From an uncultured Lachnospiraceae bacterium (GTDB lineage Bacteria; Bacillota; Clostridia; Lachnospirales; Lachnospiraceae), in NCBI GenBank assembly GCA_910583615.1, contig CAJTXP010000088.1, positions 1-5,782 of the forward strand: DNA of 5,782 bases, given 5' to 3'. The position numbers were made by a program, and so were the translations under genes. The notes beneath the pieces were generated by a model that searched no databases, was not told where the DNA came from, and saw only the letters and a list, made by a program, of their open reading frames with translations. How positions within the stretch are numbered: position 1 is the stretch's first letter; the number at the start of each line of letters is the position of its first letter. This document shows, one piece after another, positions 1 to 5,728 of this stretch.

Positions 1-2
1 TC

Positions 3-467
3 CTGATCCTGTGCGGGGTCATGGAGTATCTGCGCCTGAACCTGATGGCTGCCGGCGTGAAGGAGGCGGTGCAGGATGCCATCGTGGTGGTGGTCAATGA
101 CAATTATGCAAATGTGTACCATGGGGTGAGGGAGGGATATTCCGGAGGATACACCAGCGATGGTTCCGGGTTTGAGGCAACCGTGGATGACGGGGACATC
201 TACTATGAACTGGACCGGGTGCTGGGGACCCATTCGGAGGGCGGTGCTCATGTGAAGTATGCGGAGGGTGTGCTGGAATATAAGATCACAGACCTGCAGG
301 TGACCATCCGGAATGCGCCCCTGGCCCCATCGGATCCCCGGAACGCCCAGCGCTTCGAGGCGGATGCCATGGTCACGCTGGAGGTGCCGGTGCGGTTTGC
401 CGGGAAGGTGTTCCCGTCTCTTCGGATGCGTCTGAAGGTACAGGCGGGATATATTGAAGTATTCTGA
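3..467 (+). CDS. TadE-like pseudopilin family protein, 5' end cut off by window
   Basis: The reading frame is open from the left edge of the window and ends at TGA 465-467. An ATG at 21 exists but is unlikely to be the true start, because the frame is already inside a hydrophobic segment (LILCGVMEYLRL...) and has no ribosome binding site there. The segment GVMEYLRLNLMAAGVKEAVQ resembles the TadE/TadG N-terminal pattern, in which a membrane helix ends in a G-x-x-E-[YF]-x-R motif followed by an Ala-rich helix. TadE-type proteins are minor pseudopilins of Tad (type IVc) pili, anchored by one N-terminal helix with the rest outside. Here about 120 residues follow the helix, rich in Gly, Tyr and Asp and then beta-prone. 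The next gene starts 117 bases downstream. The pseudopilin call rests on this short motif and on general shape. The protein could instead be an unrelated single-pass conjugation protein. Confidence 0.5.
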   Translation: MILCGVMEYLRLNLMAAGVKEAVQDAIVVVVNDNYANVYHGVREGYSGGYTSDGSGFEATVDDGDIYYELDRVLGTHSEGGAHVKYAEGVLEYKITDLQVTIRNAPLAPSDPRNAQRFEADAMVTLEVPVRFAGKVFPSLRMRLKVQAGYIEVF

Positions 468-572
468 AAATTCCATACGATAGTGCTGGACTTTTGGAAG
501 AACTTCGGGTATGTTGTGTCGTACAAAGAAACGCATACCGGTACATGGCGACTTAGGATTTATGAGAAAAAG

Positions 573-578
573 AGGAGG
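573..578 (+). promoter_or_regulatory. Ribosome binding site deciding the start at 585
   Basis: AGGAGG lies 6 bases before ATG 585. The same frame opens further upstream with a GTG at 483, but that codon has no Shine-Dalgarno sequence and would add 34 mostly charged or polar residues ahead of a normal Lys/Arg-plus-membrane-helix N-terminus. I therefore place the start at 585. Confidence 0.85.
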
Positions 579-584
579 AGCAGC

Positions 585-1199
585 ATGAAAGTGAATCGGA
601 AACAGAAAAAATGGATGTTGATCGCAGGAGGTGCCGTCATCTGCATCGTACTGGCAGTGGCGATCGGGAGCCAGTTCAGAAAACAGCCTGGGGCGGGGGA
701 TGTGATCCTTCCGGAGGAGACTGAGCAGCCTCCGGTGATCCTGGCAGACCTTCCGCACAGGGTGGATATCGGACTGGAGGGAACAGAGGGAGAGGGTGAC
801 GGTCATGAGGCAGAGGAGCAGGAAGTGGTCGTAAGGGCAGAAGCAGGAAATACAGAAACAGTGCAGGAGTCCCTTCCTCCCCAGACGGACAGAGAAGAGC
901 AGAAGCTCCAGGAGGAGGTGACAAAGCCGGAGACAGTCCCGGAGGAGATCCTCCACGACCCTACAAAGAAACCGAATGGGGAGATGGTGGAAGGAGAGCC
1001 GGTAGCCGAAGAGCATGAGGAAGGCACCAGGCCGGAGGAGCCGGTAGTGCCAGAGGGAACCCCGCAGGCCGGGGATACCTCCGGAGGAAAGATCTACATT
1101 CCGGGCTTCGGATGGGTGGACAACCAGGGAGGAGGAGCTTCGGGGACCACAGCCGGCGACATGTACGAGAACGGTAATAAGATCGGAGCCATGGACTGA
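585..1199 (+). CDS. Single-pass membrane protein with acidic stalk (DUF6550-like)
   Basis: The product is 204 residues. A basic N-terminus (residues 1-9, six Lys/Arg/Asn/Gln) leads into one membrane helix at about 10-28 (WMLIAGGAVICIVLAVAIG). From about 35 to 165 it is low-complexity, Pro/Glu-rich and strongly acidic, probably disordered and extracytoplasmic. The last 40 residues change character: a Gly-framed IYIPGFGWV (170-178), a Gly/Ser/Thr linker, and the tail MYENGNKIGAMD. From memory this matches the family called DUF6550, found in clostridial conjugative elements. I could not check it. Known function: none. The architecture suggests an anchored stalk that crosses the cell wall and presents a short C-terminal binding peptide. 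It is preceded by the TadE-like gene and followed by a terminator-like hairpin 31 bases after the stop. The skewed, Glu-rich codon content accounts for the open frames seen on the opposite strand. Confidence 0.75.
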   Translation: MKVNRKQKKWMLIAGGAVICIVLAVAIGSQFRKQPGAGDVILPEETEQPPVILADLPHRVDIGLEGTEGEGDGHEAEEQEVVVRAEAGNTETVQESLPPQTDREEQKLQEEVTKPETVPEEILHDPTKKPNGEMVEGEPVAEEHEEGTRPEEPVVPEGTPQAGDTSGGKIYIPGFGWVDNQGGGASGTTAGDMYENGNKIGAMD

Positions 1200-1230
1200 G
1201 AAACAGCAGAACAGAAAGAAATATCGGACA

Positions 1231-1265
1231 GGAAAAAGGCATCGTCAAAATGGCGGTGCTTTTCC
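1231..1265 (+). terminator. Candidate intrinsic terminator after the stalk-protein gene
   Basis: GGAAAA and GCATCG (with a two-base AG bulge between them) pair with CGGTGC and TTTTCC across a 9-base loop. This gives about 12 base pairs including one G-T wobble. The 3' arm runs into only four T residues, so the U-tract is short. The position, 31 bases after the stop at 1199, fits a transcription end. Confidence 0.45.
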
Positions 1266-1291
1266 TATGAATAGGGAGCAGAAAGGAAAAT

Positions 1292-1334
1292 GCTACTGAT
1301 GTAGCCTGTTCTGCTACAGTGGCAGGGGAGTAGC
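1292..1334 (+). repeat. Alternating GCTAC/GTAGC inverted repeats (possible leader RNA structure)
   Basis: Four 5-base arms lie in order: GCTAC 1292-1296, GTAGC 1301-1305, GCTAC 1313-1317, GTAGC 1330-1334. Arms 1+2 can form a hairpin with a 4-base loop, and arms 3+4 one with a 12-base loop. Alternatively arms 2+3 pair (6 base pairs with the flanking T-A) and exclude both. A further alternative stem forms within 1311-1325. Mutually exclusive stems directly upstream of a terminator-like hairpin resemble an attenuation leader, but the arms are short and I recognise no known riboswitch or T-box. Confidence 0.35.
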
Positions 1335-1335
1335 G

Positions 1336-1364
1336 TTTCCGTGTCCGGTTCACGGGAAGTTTTT
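1336..1364 (+). terminator. Candidate intrinsic terminator or attenuator upstream of the gene at 1440
   Basis: TTTCCGTG (1336-1343) pairs with CACGGGAA (1351-1358) across the 7-base loop TCCGGTT. That is 8 base pairs with one wobble. One base later comes TTTTT (1360-1364). This is a better terminator shape than the hairpin at 1231. It ends 75 bases before the next start, so it could end read-through from upstream or act as a conditional attenuator if the promoter lies before it. An AT-rich block follows at 1374-1391 (TATATT at 1377-1382), but no convincing -35 hexamer sits at 16-18 bases from it. Confidence 0.5.
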
Positions 1365-1439
1365 CCTTAACGGGATTATATTAAAAAATATCGTCCAGCG
1401 ATGTAGTAATGATACGGTCTACGGACAGAAAGGAGCCGA

Positions 1440-3140
1440 ATGAAACAGATTTTTCAGAAGGTGCTTATCGGTCTGCTGATTTTTACGATGCTCTTCCCTT
1501 CCATCGCCTATGCTGTGGGGGAAGGGAACATTGACAGCGGAGGCGGGGGCATGGGGCAGGGAACGAACCAGAACAGTTGGACACCAGGCATGGAGGGAGT
1601 GCGGGTGACGGTGGTGGAGGCGGAGGGAGGGACTCCGGTGACCACGCCCATCGACCTGACCAACAAGCGCCTGAGCAATATCGCCTATTCCTTTGGGAAG
1701 GTGTGCAAGATCTCCTATCTGGGAGGACAGGGGATCACACCGGATACCGGGGTCTACCAGTATGTGAACCCCGGCCAGTCCCTGCCCAGGATCATCAGTT
1801 CCAAAAGCCTGGGGGCAGCCAGCATCGAAGCCATCAAGAGCTATTTCACAGACGAGCAGGTGGTGCGCAGCATCGCCGGGCTGGTGGGGATGGACTTCGA
1901 TACCCTGATCGGCGGCAGGTACAAGCTGTTCCTGGAGCCGGTGATGTATGTAAAGTTCCAGGGCGTGTATGTGGCCATGACCGCCACCGAGGCCGCCTGC
2001 TACGATGAGGTGACCGGGGGAGCCGTCCGCAGGGTGCTGCCCACCGTGGCCTTCCAGAACCTGCCGCTGTCCATGTTCCTGGAAAGCGGAGACCTGGGGT
2101 TCCCGGCATGGGGAGGAGCAAGGAGCGGTGTCCGGTCCAATCAGGAGGTGAAGTCCTCCCTGGGCCTTGGCATTGTCCGGTTCAATGAGGTGGTCACTCC
2201 TCCGGCAGTGTCCGTCTACGATTACGAATACCGGGTGAACACAGAGGTCATCACTTCGGTTATGGTGCGGGGAGGACAGGCAGATCCGGACCATCCGGTA
2301 TCCGTGACTTTCCATGTGGGCGGGAGGACCATGCGGGTGAACAACGTGTATTACCCTTCCGGAGACAGCCAGCTGGTGTGGATCCGCTGGACAACCCCGG
2401 CCACACCACAGGTAATGACCATCAACGTCTCGGCCTCCGGGCGGGGGCATGCGGAAAAGAGCGTGATCACCGCCAATATCGTGGATCTGGACCAGAACCC
2501 GCCCCCGGATCCCCAGGCCGATGACCGGAATGACGGGTTCACGCCGGGAGCCATGCCGGTGAATGAGCAGAAGACGTCCCTAAGCTGGAGCGTATGGCGT
2601 CCCTGGTGGCAGGAACACTGGGTCTGGCACCGCAGAGGGGAGGATGACGGCTACTGGTGCGACCATGGCTGGTGGGAGTTTGATCTGGACACCTACCATG
2701 CGGGCCTGTCGGCCACCATGCGGATCACGCCGGACGGGAAGAACCCCACCGCTTCCGGAAGCACGCTGAAATCCGGGTATGGGATCCAGGAGACCGTGAC
2801 GGCCAGGGTCAGTACCAGCCAGAGTTCGGCAACCACTCCGGCCCAGAATGCGGTGACGTATTTCCCGGAATTCCAGTACGGGCGCTTCTGGCGTCTCCTT
2901 GGGCGGACCGGGAGCGGGTACCAGGCGCGGTTTGAATTTCAGGAAAACGAGTACAGCACCTATCAGCGGAGGACCCATTTCACACCGATCTGGTACCCGG
3001 ACGGGAGCTATACCCCCTACACCTGGCTCATCGACAGCTGGACCCCTGCCGGGATGCTGTCCATGAACCTGTCGGACAGCGTCAGTATCCGGGGGAAGCT
3101 GTGGATGGACTGGCACATCGCACCGCAGGATCCATCGTAG
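1440..3140 (+). CDS. Large secreted protein of unknown function, Trp/His-rich segment
   Basis: The product is 566 residues. The start is supported by AAAGGAG at 1429-1435 and by a typical signal peptide: Lys near the N-terminus, a hydrophobic core at about 8-20, and AYA before a likely cut after residue 25. After a Gly-rich linker (about 33-41) comes a mixed region to about 250, without membrane helices. Residues 252-350 look like a beta-sandwich (alternating strands ...VSVTFHVGGRTMRV...LVWIRWTT...), loosely like CARDB or Ig-type surface domains. A Pro/Asp-rich linker at about 351-380 follows. Residues 383-412 hold nine Trp, with His 393, 397 and 409 and Cys 407. The C-terminal 150 residues are rich in Tyr, Ser, Thr and Trp. 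No LPXTG signal and no C-terminal anchor are seen. I do not recognise a named family. From its neighbours I infer an exported component of the conjugation apparatus or a surface adhesin. It could also be a cargo-encoded surface protein. Confidence 0.85.
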   Translation: MKQIFQKVLIGLLIFTMLFPSIAYAVGEGNIDSGGGGMGQGTNQNSWTPGMEGVRVTVVEAEGGTPVTTPIDLTNKRLSNIAYSFGKVCKISYLGGQGITPDTGVYQYVNPGQSLPRIISSKSLGAASIEAIKSYFTDEQVVRSIAGLVGMDFDTLIGGRYKLFLEPVMYVKFQGVYVAMTATEAACYDEVTGGAVRRVLPTVAFQNLPLSMFLESGDLGFPAWGGARSGVRSNQEVKSSLGLGIVRFNEVVTPPAVSVYDYEYRVNTEVITSVMVRGGQADPDHPVSVTFHVGGRTMRVNNVYYPSGDSQLVWIRWTTPATPQVMTINVSASGRGHAEKSVITANIVDLDQNPPPDPQADDRNDGFTPGAMPVNEQKTSLSWSVWRPWWQEHWVWHRRGEDDGYWCDHGWWEFDLDTYHAGLSATMRITPDGKNPTASGSTLKSGYGIQETVTARVSTSQSSATTPAQNAVTYFPEFQYGRFWRLLGRTGSGYQARFEFQENEYSTYQRRTHFTPIWYPDGSYTPYTWLIDSWTPAGMLSMNLSDSVSIRGKLWMDWHIAPQDPS

Positions 3141-3172
3141 GAGTGCAGCATATCAGGGGCTTTCTTATACTG

Positions 3173-3203
3173 GCAGGAAAGAGTCTTTCAGGAGCTTTCC
3201 TGC
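3173..3203 (+). repeat. Perfect 9-bp inverted repeat between genes
   Basis: GCAGGAAAG (3173-3181) and CTTTCCTGC (3195-3203) are perfect complements around a 13-base loop. A competing smaller stem uses GAAAG (3177-3181) and CTTTC (3185-3189). It lies 32 bases after the stop of the secreted-protein gene. No T-run follows, so it is a poor intrinsic terminator. It could instead stabilise or set the ends of mRNA between these two genes, or be a protein site. Confidence 0.45.
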
Positions 3204-3284
3204 AGAAAGCATTCAGACTGAGTTTTCAGAGATGAAAGAGGTAACAGATAAAAATCAGCAGAGAGAAAAAGGAGGAAACAGACA

Positions 3285-3623
3285 ATGAGAAAGAGAAAAT
3301 GGATGGTGATGCTGGCGGTGAGCATGCTCCTGGCGATGATGTTCGCCACCACGGCCTTCGCAGCCGGGACCGGGGACGTGGCAGGGGCCATCGAAGGCAC
3401 CTGGACCACGGCATCGTCCCAGATCAAGACGGTGGTCAACAAGGTGGTGTTCCCGGCCATCGACCTAATCCTGGCAGTGCTGTTCTTTGTGAAGGTTGGA
3501 ACCGCTTATATGGACTACCGTAAGCACGGACAGATTGAGTGGGCTCCGCCCGTGATCCTGTTCGCCTGCCTGGTGTTCATGCTGACGGCCCCGCTTTATA
3601 TCTGGGGGATCGTGGGGATCTGA
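3285..3623 (+). CDS. Small two-helix membrane protein, DUF3852-like (VirB2-like shape)
   Basis: The product is 112 residues, with AAGGAGG at 3269-3275 nine bases before ATG. Residues 1-27 form a signal peptide (MRKRK, a hydrophobic core, then TTAFA before AGTG). A short polar stretch (28-52) is followed by membrane helices at about 54-75 and 88-110. They are joined by a charged loop (DYRKHGQIEW). I recall this pattern as the DUF3852 family of clostridial conjugative elements. Its function is not established. Cleavable signal, two helices and a short basic loop is the architecture of VirB2/TrbC pilins. Its place upstream of the VirB6/TrbL-like gene fits a type IV secretion operon, so a pilin-like or channel-lining role is a reasonable inference. 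The next gene starts 69 bases downstream, with a strong hairpin in the gap. Confidence 0.75.
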   Translation: MRKRKWMVMLAVSMLLAMMFATTAFAAGTGDVAGAIEGTWTTASSQIKTVVNKVVFPAIDLILAVLFFVKVGTAYMDYRKHGQIEWAPPVILFACLVFMLTAPLYIWGIVGI

Positions 3624-3653
3624 GTAGACAGAGGAGAGAAAATAAGTCATGTG

Positions 3654-3680
3654 CCTGGCCTGTCTTTATGACGGGCCGGG
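3654..3680 (+). promoter_or_regulatory. Strong hairpin abutting the ribosome binding site of the DUF4240 gene
   Basis: CCTGGCCTGTC (3654-3664) and GACGGGCCGGG (3670-3680) form an 11-base-pair stem, including two G-T wobbles, with the 5-base loop TTTAT. Only one base separates it from AAAGGAGG (3682-3689). There is no T-run after the stem, so it does not look like a terminator. Such a hairpin at the edge of the Shine-Dalgarno sequence could limit or tune translation of the next gene, or protect the mRNA 5' end after processing. Confidence 0.55.
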
Positions 3681-3692
3681 GAAAGGAGGCGC

Positions 3693-4364
3693 ATGGATAA
3701 GGAAACATTCTGGAACGTGATCGATGCAGCGAATCGCAGCGTGGATGGCGGCGACCAGGAGGCCATCCTGGAGGAGACCCAGAAGAAACTGCTGAAGTTT
3801 TCTGCAGCGGACATCGCCAGATGGCATGAGATCAAGGGAGTGTATATGGAGCTTGCGTACAGGAACGACCTGTGGGCAGCCTGCGCGGCCACTGGGACAC
3901 ACTGTTCGGATGACGGGTTTATGGATTTTCGTTCCTGGCTGATCTCCCAGGGAAGGGATGTGTATATGCAGGTGCTCCAGGACCCGGATTCCCTGGCGGA
4001 GGTGGAGATCCCCAGGGAAGGGGCGGATTTTGAAGCCTATGGATACGTTGCGCTATATGCCTACGGGCAGAAAAAAGAAATAGAGACGAAGGGGCTGACA
4101 TCCGTCCTGAAGGACTATCTGGCGTGGATCGGAAGGGAAGGACAGACCAGTGCGGAATCCTATGTGCGGGTGCTGGAATATAGAAATGATATCTATCAGG
4201 AGATTGACGCGCATCCGCTTGGGGCAGAGGAAAAAGAGAAGATCCTGGAGGAAGTGGATCTGAGGCCGGACATCAGCAGTTGCTGGAGCATGGAGATGCT
4301 GCCCCAGATCATGCCCAGACTGTGCTGGAGATATAACACAGGGCAGGGAATGGGCATGTCCTGA
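3693..4364 (+). CDS. DUF4240 domain-containing protein
   Basis: The product is 223 residues and soluble, with no signal peptide or membrane helix. The N-terminus MDKETFWNVIDAANRS, followed by a helix leading to AYRNDLWAACAATGTHCSDDGF (residues 54-75) and FRSWLISQGRDVY (78-90), then DPDSLAE (97-103), matches the DUF4240 signature as I remember it. The domain covers roughly residues 1-125. The remaining C-terminal part is helical and charged, ending in a Cys/Trp-containing tail without obvious homology. No biochemical role is known for the family, and it is usually encoded outside conjugation loci. Here it lies between a DUF3852-like and a VirB6/TrbL-like gene. AAAGGAGG ends only 3 bases before the ATG, which is tighter than usual, and no alternative start lies nearby. 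It is probably co-transcribed with its neighbours, with translation possibly tuned by the preceding hairpin. Confidence 0.8.
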   Translation: MDKETFWNVIDAANRSVDGGDQEAILEETQKKLLKFSAADIARWHEIKGVYMELAYRNDLWAACAATGTHCSDDGFMDFRSWLISQGRDVYMQVLQDPDSLAEVEIPREGADFEAYGYVALYAYGQKKEIETKGLTSVLKDYLAWIGREGQTSAESYVRVLEYRNDIYQEIDAHPLGAEEKEKILEEVDLRPDISSCWSMEMLPQIMPRLCWRYNTGQGMGMS

Positions 4365-4414
4365 CAGATGCAGATAATGATTTTTAATGAAAGAAAGGAG
4401 GAACAGGCAGACCT

Positions 4415-5317
4415 ATGTTTATATGGGATTTTGTGGCGGACACGGTCCTTGGGCAGATCGTGGACTGGATCTACGGGCAGATCATCGGGTTCCTTGGGAA
4501 CTTTTTTGCCGCCATGGGAAATATGGGGGCGGAGCTGTTCGAGATGACATGGGTCCGGTCCATCGTGCAGTTCTTTTTCCAGTTTGGATGGGCTCTGTAC
4601 GGAGTGGGGCTTGTGGTGGCGGTGTTTGAATGCGGCATCGAATACCAGTCCGGCAGGGGCAGCGTGAAGGACACGGCCCTGAACGCGGTCAAGGGATTTA
4701 TGGCGGTGGGGCTGTTCTCTGTGGTGCCGGTGCGGCTCTACCAGCTCTGCGTATCCCTGCAGGCCAGCTTCACGGCAGGGATCACGGGGCTTGGGACGGA
4801 CATCGGGACGGTGGCGAACAACATCATCAGCACTCTGCGGGATACGAGTCTGGAGGAGGCTATGACAAACGGCAGCGCTTTTGGTGGCCTGATGGATATC
4901 ACCAGCCCCATCCTGATGATCTTTATCCTGGTCATGATGGGATACGCCACCATAAAAGTGTTTTTTGCCAATCTGAAACGGGGCGGGATCCTGGTGATCC
5001 AGATTGCGGTGGGGAGCCTTTATATGTTCAGCATCCCCAGGGGGTACCTGGACGGCTTCACCAGCTGGTGCAAGCAGGTCATCGGACTGTGCCTGACGGC
5101 GTTTTTGCAGGCCACCATCCTCATCGCCGGCCTTATGGTGCTGAAGGATCATGCCCTTTTAGGACTGGGGCTGATGCTGTCAGCCGGGGAGGTGCCAAGG
5201 ATCGCCGGGCAGTTCGGCCTGGATACCAACACCAGGACCAACATCATGAGCACACTCTATGCGGCCCAGAGCGCCATCAACATGACCAGGACCGTGGTAA
5301 AGGTGGTGACGAGATGA
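4415..5317 (+). CDS. VirB6/TrbL-like polytopic conjugal transfer membrane protein
   Basis: The product is 300 residues, with AAAGGAGG at 4394-4401 thirteen bases before ATG. Hydrophobic segments lie at about 19-34, 47-73, 92-115, 161-184, 189-206 and 219-256, separated by short polar loops. The long middle stretch (about 116-158) is Gly/Thr/Asn-rich and may be exposed outside. The signature FECGIEYQSGRGSVKDTALNA (about 71-90) and the helix pattern are like the TrbL/VirB6-type proteins of clostridial conjugative elements (I think the family is also called DUF6045). VirB6 proteins form part of the inner-membrane channel that guides DNA through a type IV secretion system. The gene sits downstream of the DUF3852-like gene and overlaps the next gene by ATGA, so the two are translationally coupled. 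The C-terminal 45 residues are amphipathic and end with basic residues, likely on the cytoplasmic side. Confidence 0.8.
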   Translation: MFIWDFVADTVLGQIVDWIYGQIIGFLGNFFAAMGNMGAELFEMTWVRSIVQFFFQFGWALYGVGLVVAVFECGIEYQSGRGSVKDTALNAVKGFMAVGLFSVVPVRLYQLCVSLQASFTAGITGLGTDIGTVANNIISTLRDTSLEEAMTNGSAFGGLMDITSPILMIFILVMMGYATIKVFFANLKRGGILVIQIAVGSLYMFSIPRGYLDGFTSWCKQVIGLCLTAFLQATILIAGLMVLKDHALLGLGLMLSAGEVPRIAGQFGLDTNTRTNIMSTLYAAQSAINMTRTVVKVVTR

Positions 5318-5712
5318 CAGAGAGCAGGCTGGTCTATATCGCGTCCCCCTACGTAGGGGATGTGGAAAGGAATGTGGCCTTTACGAAGGAAGCCTGCCGG
5401 TATGCCGCCGCACAGGGATGTACACCGGTGGCAGTCCATCTGCTGTATCCGCAGTTCCTGGATGATGGGGTGCCGCAGGAGCGGGAGGCGGGACTTAAGA
5501 TGGGACGGCGGGTCCTGGCTGCCTGTGACGAGTTCTGGCTGTGCGGGGAGAGGCTGTCTGCAGGGATGCGGGCAGAGAAAGCGGAGGCGGAGAGACTGGG
5601 GATCCCCATACGGAGGGTACCGTCCTCCTGTATCCTTTCGGTCATGGAACAGGGAGTACAGGAGAAACATGAGGAAGAGATTTCAGGGATGGAGGAGATA
5701 AAACTGTATTAA
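5314..5712 (+). CDS. DUF4406/DUF7768-type nucleoside 2-deoxyribosyltransferase-like protein
   Basis: The product is 132 residues and soluble. The start overlaps the previous stop as ATGA (5314-5317), which implies translational coupling. The sequence shows YIASPYVGD (8-16), a conserved Asn at 20, PVAVHLLYPQFLDD (37-50), CDEFWLCG (70-77) and SAGMRAEKAEAERLGIPI (82-99). These are hallmarks of the DUF4406/DUF7768 group as I recall it. The group shares a Rossmann-like fold with nucleoside 2-deoxyribosyltransferases, which cleave or transfer the N-glycosidic bond of deoxynucleosides. Activity of this subgroup is not established, and I cannot assign a catalytic Glu with certainty (E88 is the candidate in the GMxxE motif). 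The last 30 residues are Glu-rich and probably not part of the fold. Such proteins also occur in phages. Its role within a conjugation operon is unknown. Nucleotide handling or defence/anti-defence are possibilities only. Confidence 0.8.
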   Translation: MTESRLVYIASPYVGDVERNVAFTKEACRYAAAQGCTPVAVHLLYPQFLDDGVPQEREAGLKMGRRVLAACDEFWLCGERLSAGMRAEKAEAERLGIPIRRVPSSCILSVMEQGVQEKHEEEISGMEEIKLY

Positions 5713-5728
5713 GAAAGGGGAGAGAACG

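Noticed and set aside
487..515. Possible promoter (TGGACT, 17 bases, TATGTT) ahead of the stalk-protein gene
   Set aside because: Each hexamer matches the sigma-A consensus at only 4 of 6 positions. That is not distinguishable from chance.
508..539. Inverted repeat GGTATG/CATACC
   Set aside because: The stem is only 6 base pairs with a 20-base loop and no T-run. It is too weak to call as a functional element on its own.
483..584. GTG start at 483 for the stalk-protein gene
   Set aside because: There is no Shine-Dalgarno sequence, and it adds 34 polar residues before an otherwise typical N-terminus. ATG 585 has AGGAGG at 6 bases.
1577..2008. Second + strand frame of 143 codons inside the secreted-protein gene
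   Set aside because: It is a Gly/Arg/His-rich frame with no ribosome binding site, fully inside a better-supported gene.
1419..2450. Open frame of 343 codons on the minus strand opposite the secreted-protein gene
   Set aside because: The product is His/Pro/Gly-rich with no domain pattern, and there is no ribosome binding site. It is explained by the GC-rich codon bias of the + strand gene, which has a signal peptide and a Shine-Dalgarno sequence.
4196..5152. Open frame of 318 codons on the minus strand opposite the VirB6/TrbL-like gene
   Set aside because: It is a His/Pro/Asp-rich, low-quality sequence spanning the gap between two well-supported + strand genes, so it is a shadow of their codon bias.
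4630..5313. In-frame upstream extension of the DUF4406/DUF7768 gene (open frame from 4630)
   Set aside because: It would overlap the VirB6/TrbL-like gene out of frame and encode Gly/His/Arg-rich nonsense. The YIASPY fold begins right after ATG 5314, which forms a normal ATGA coupling.
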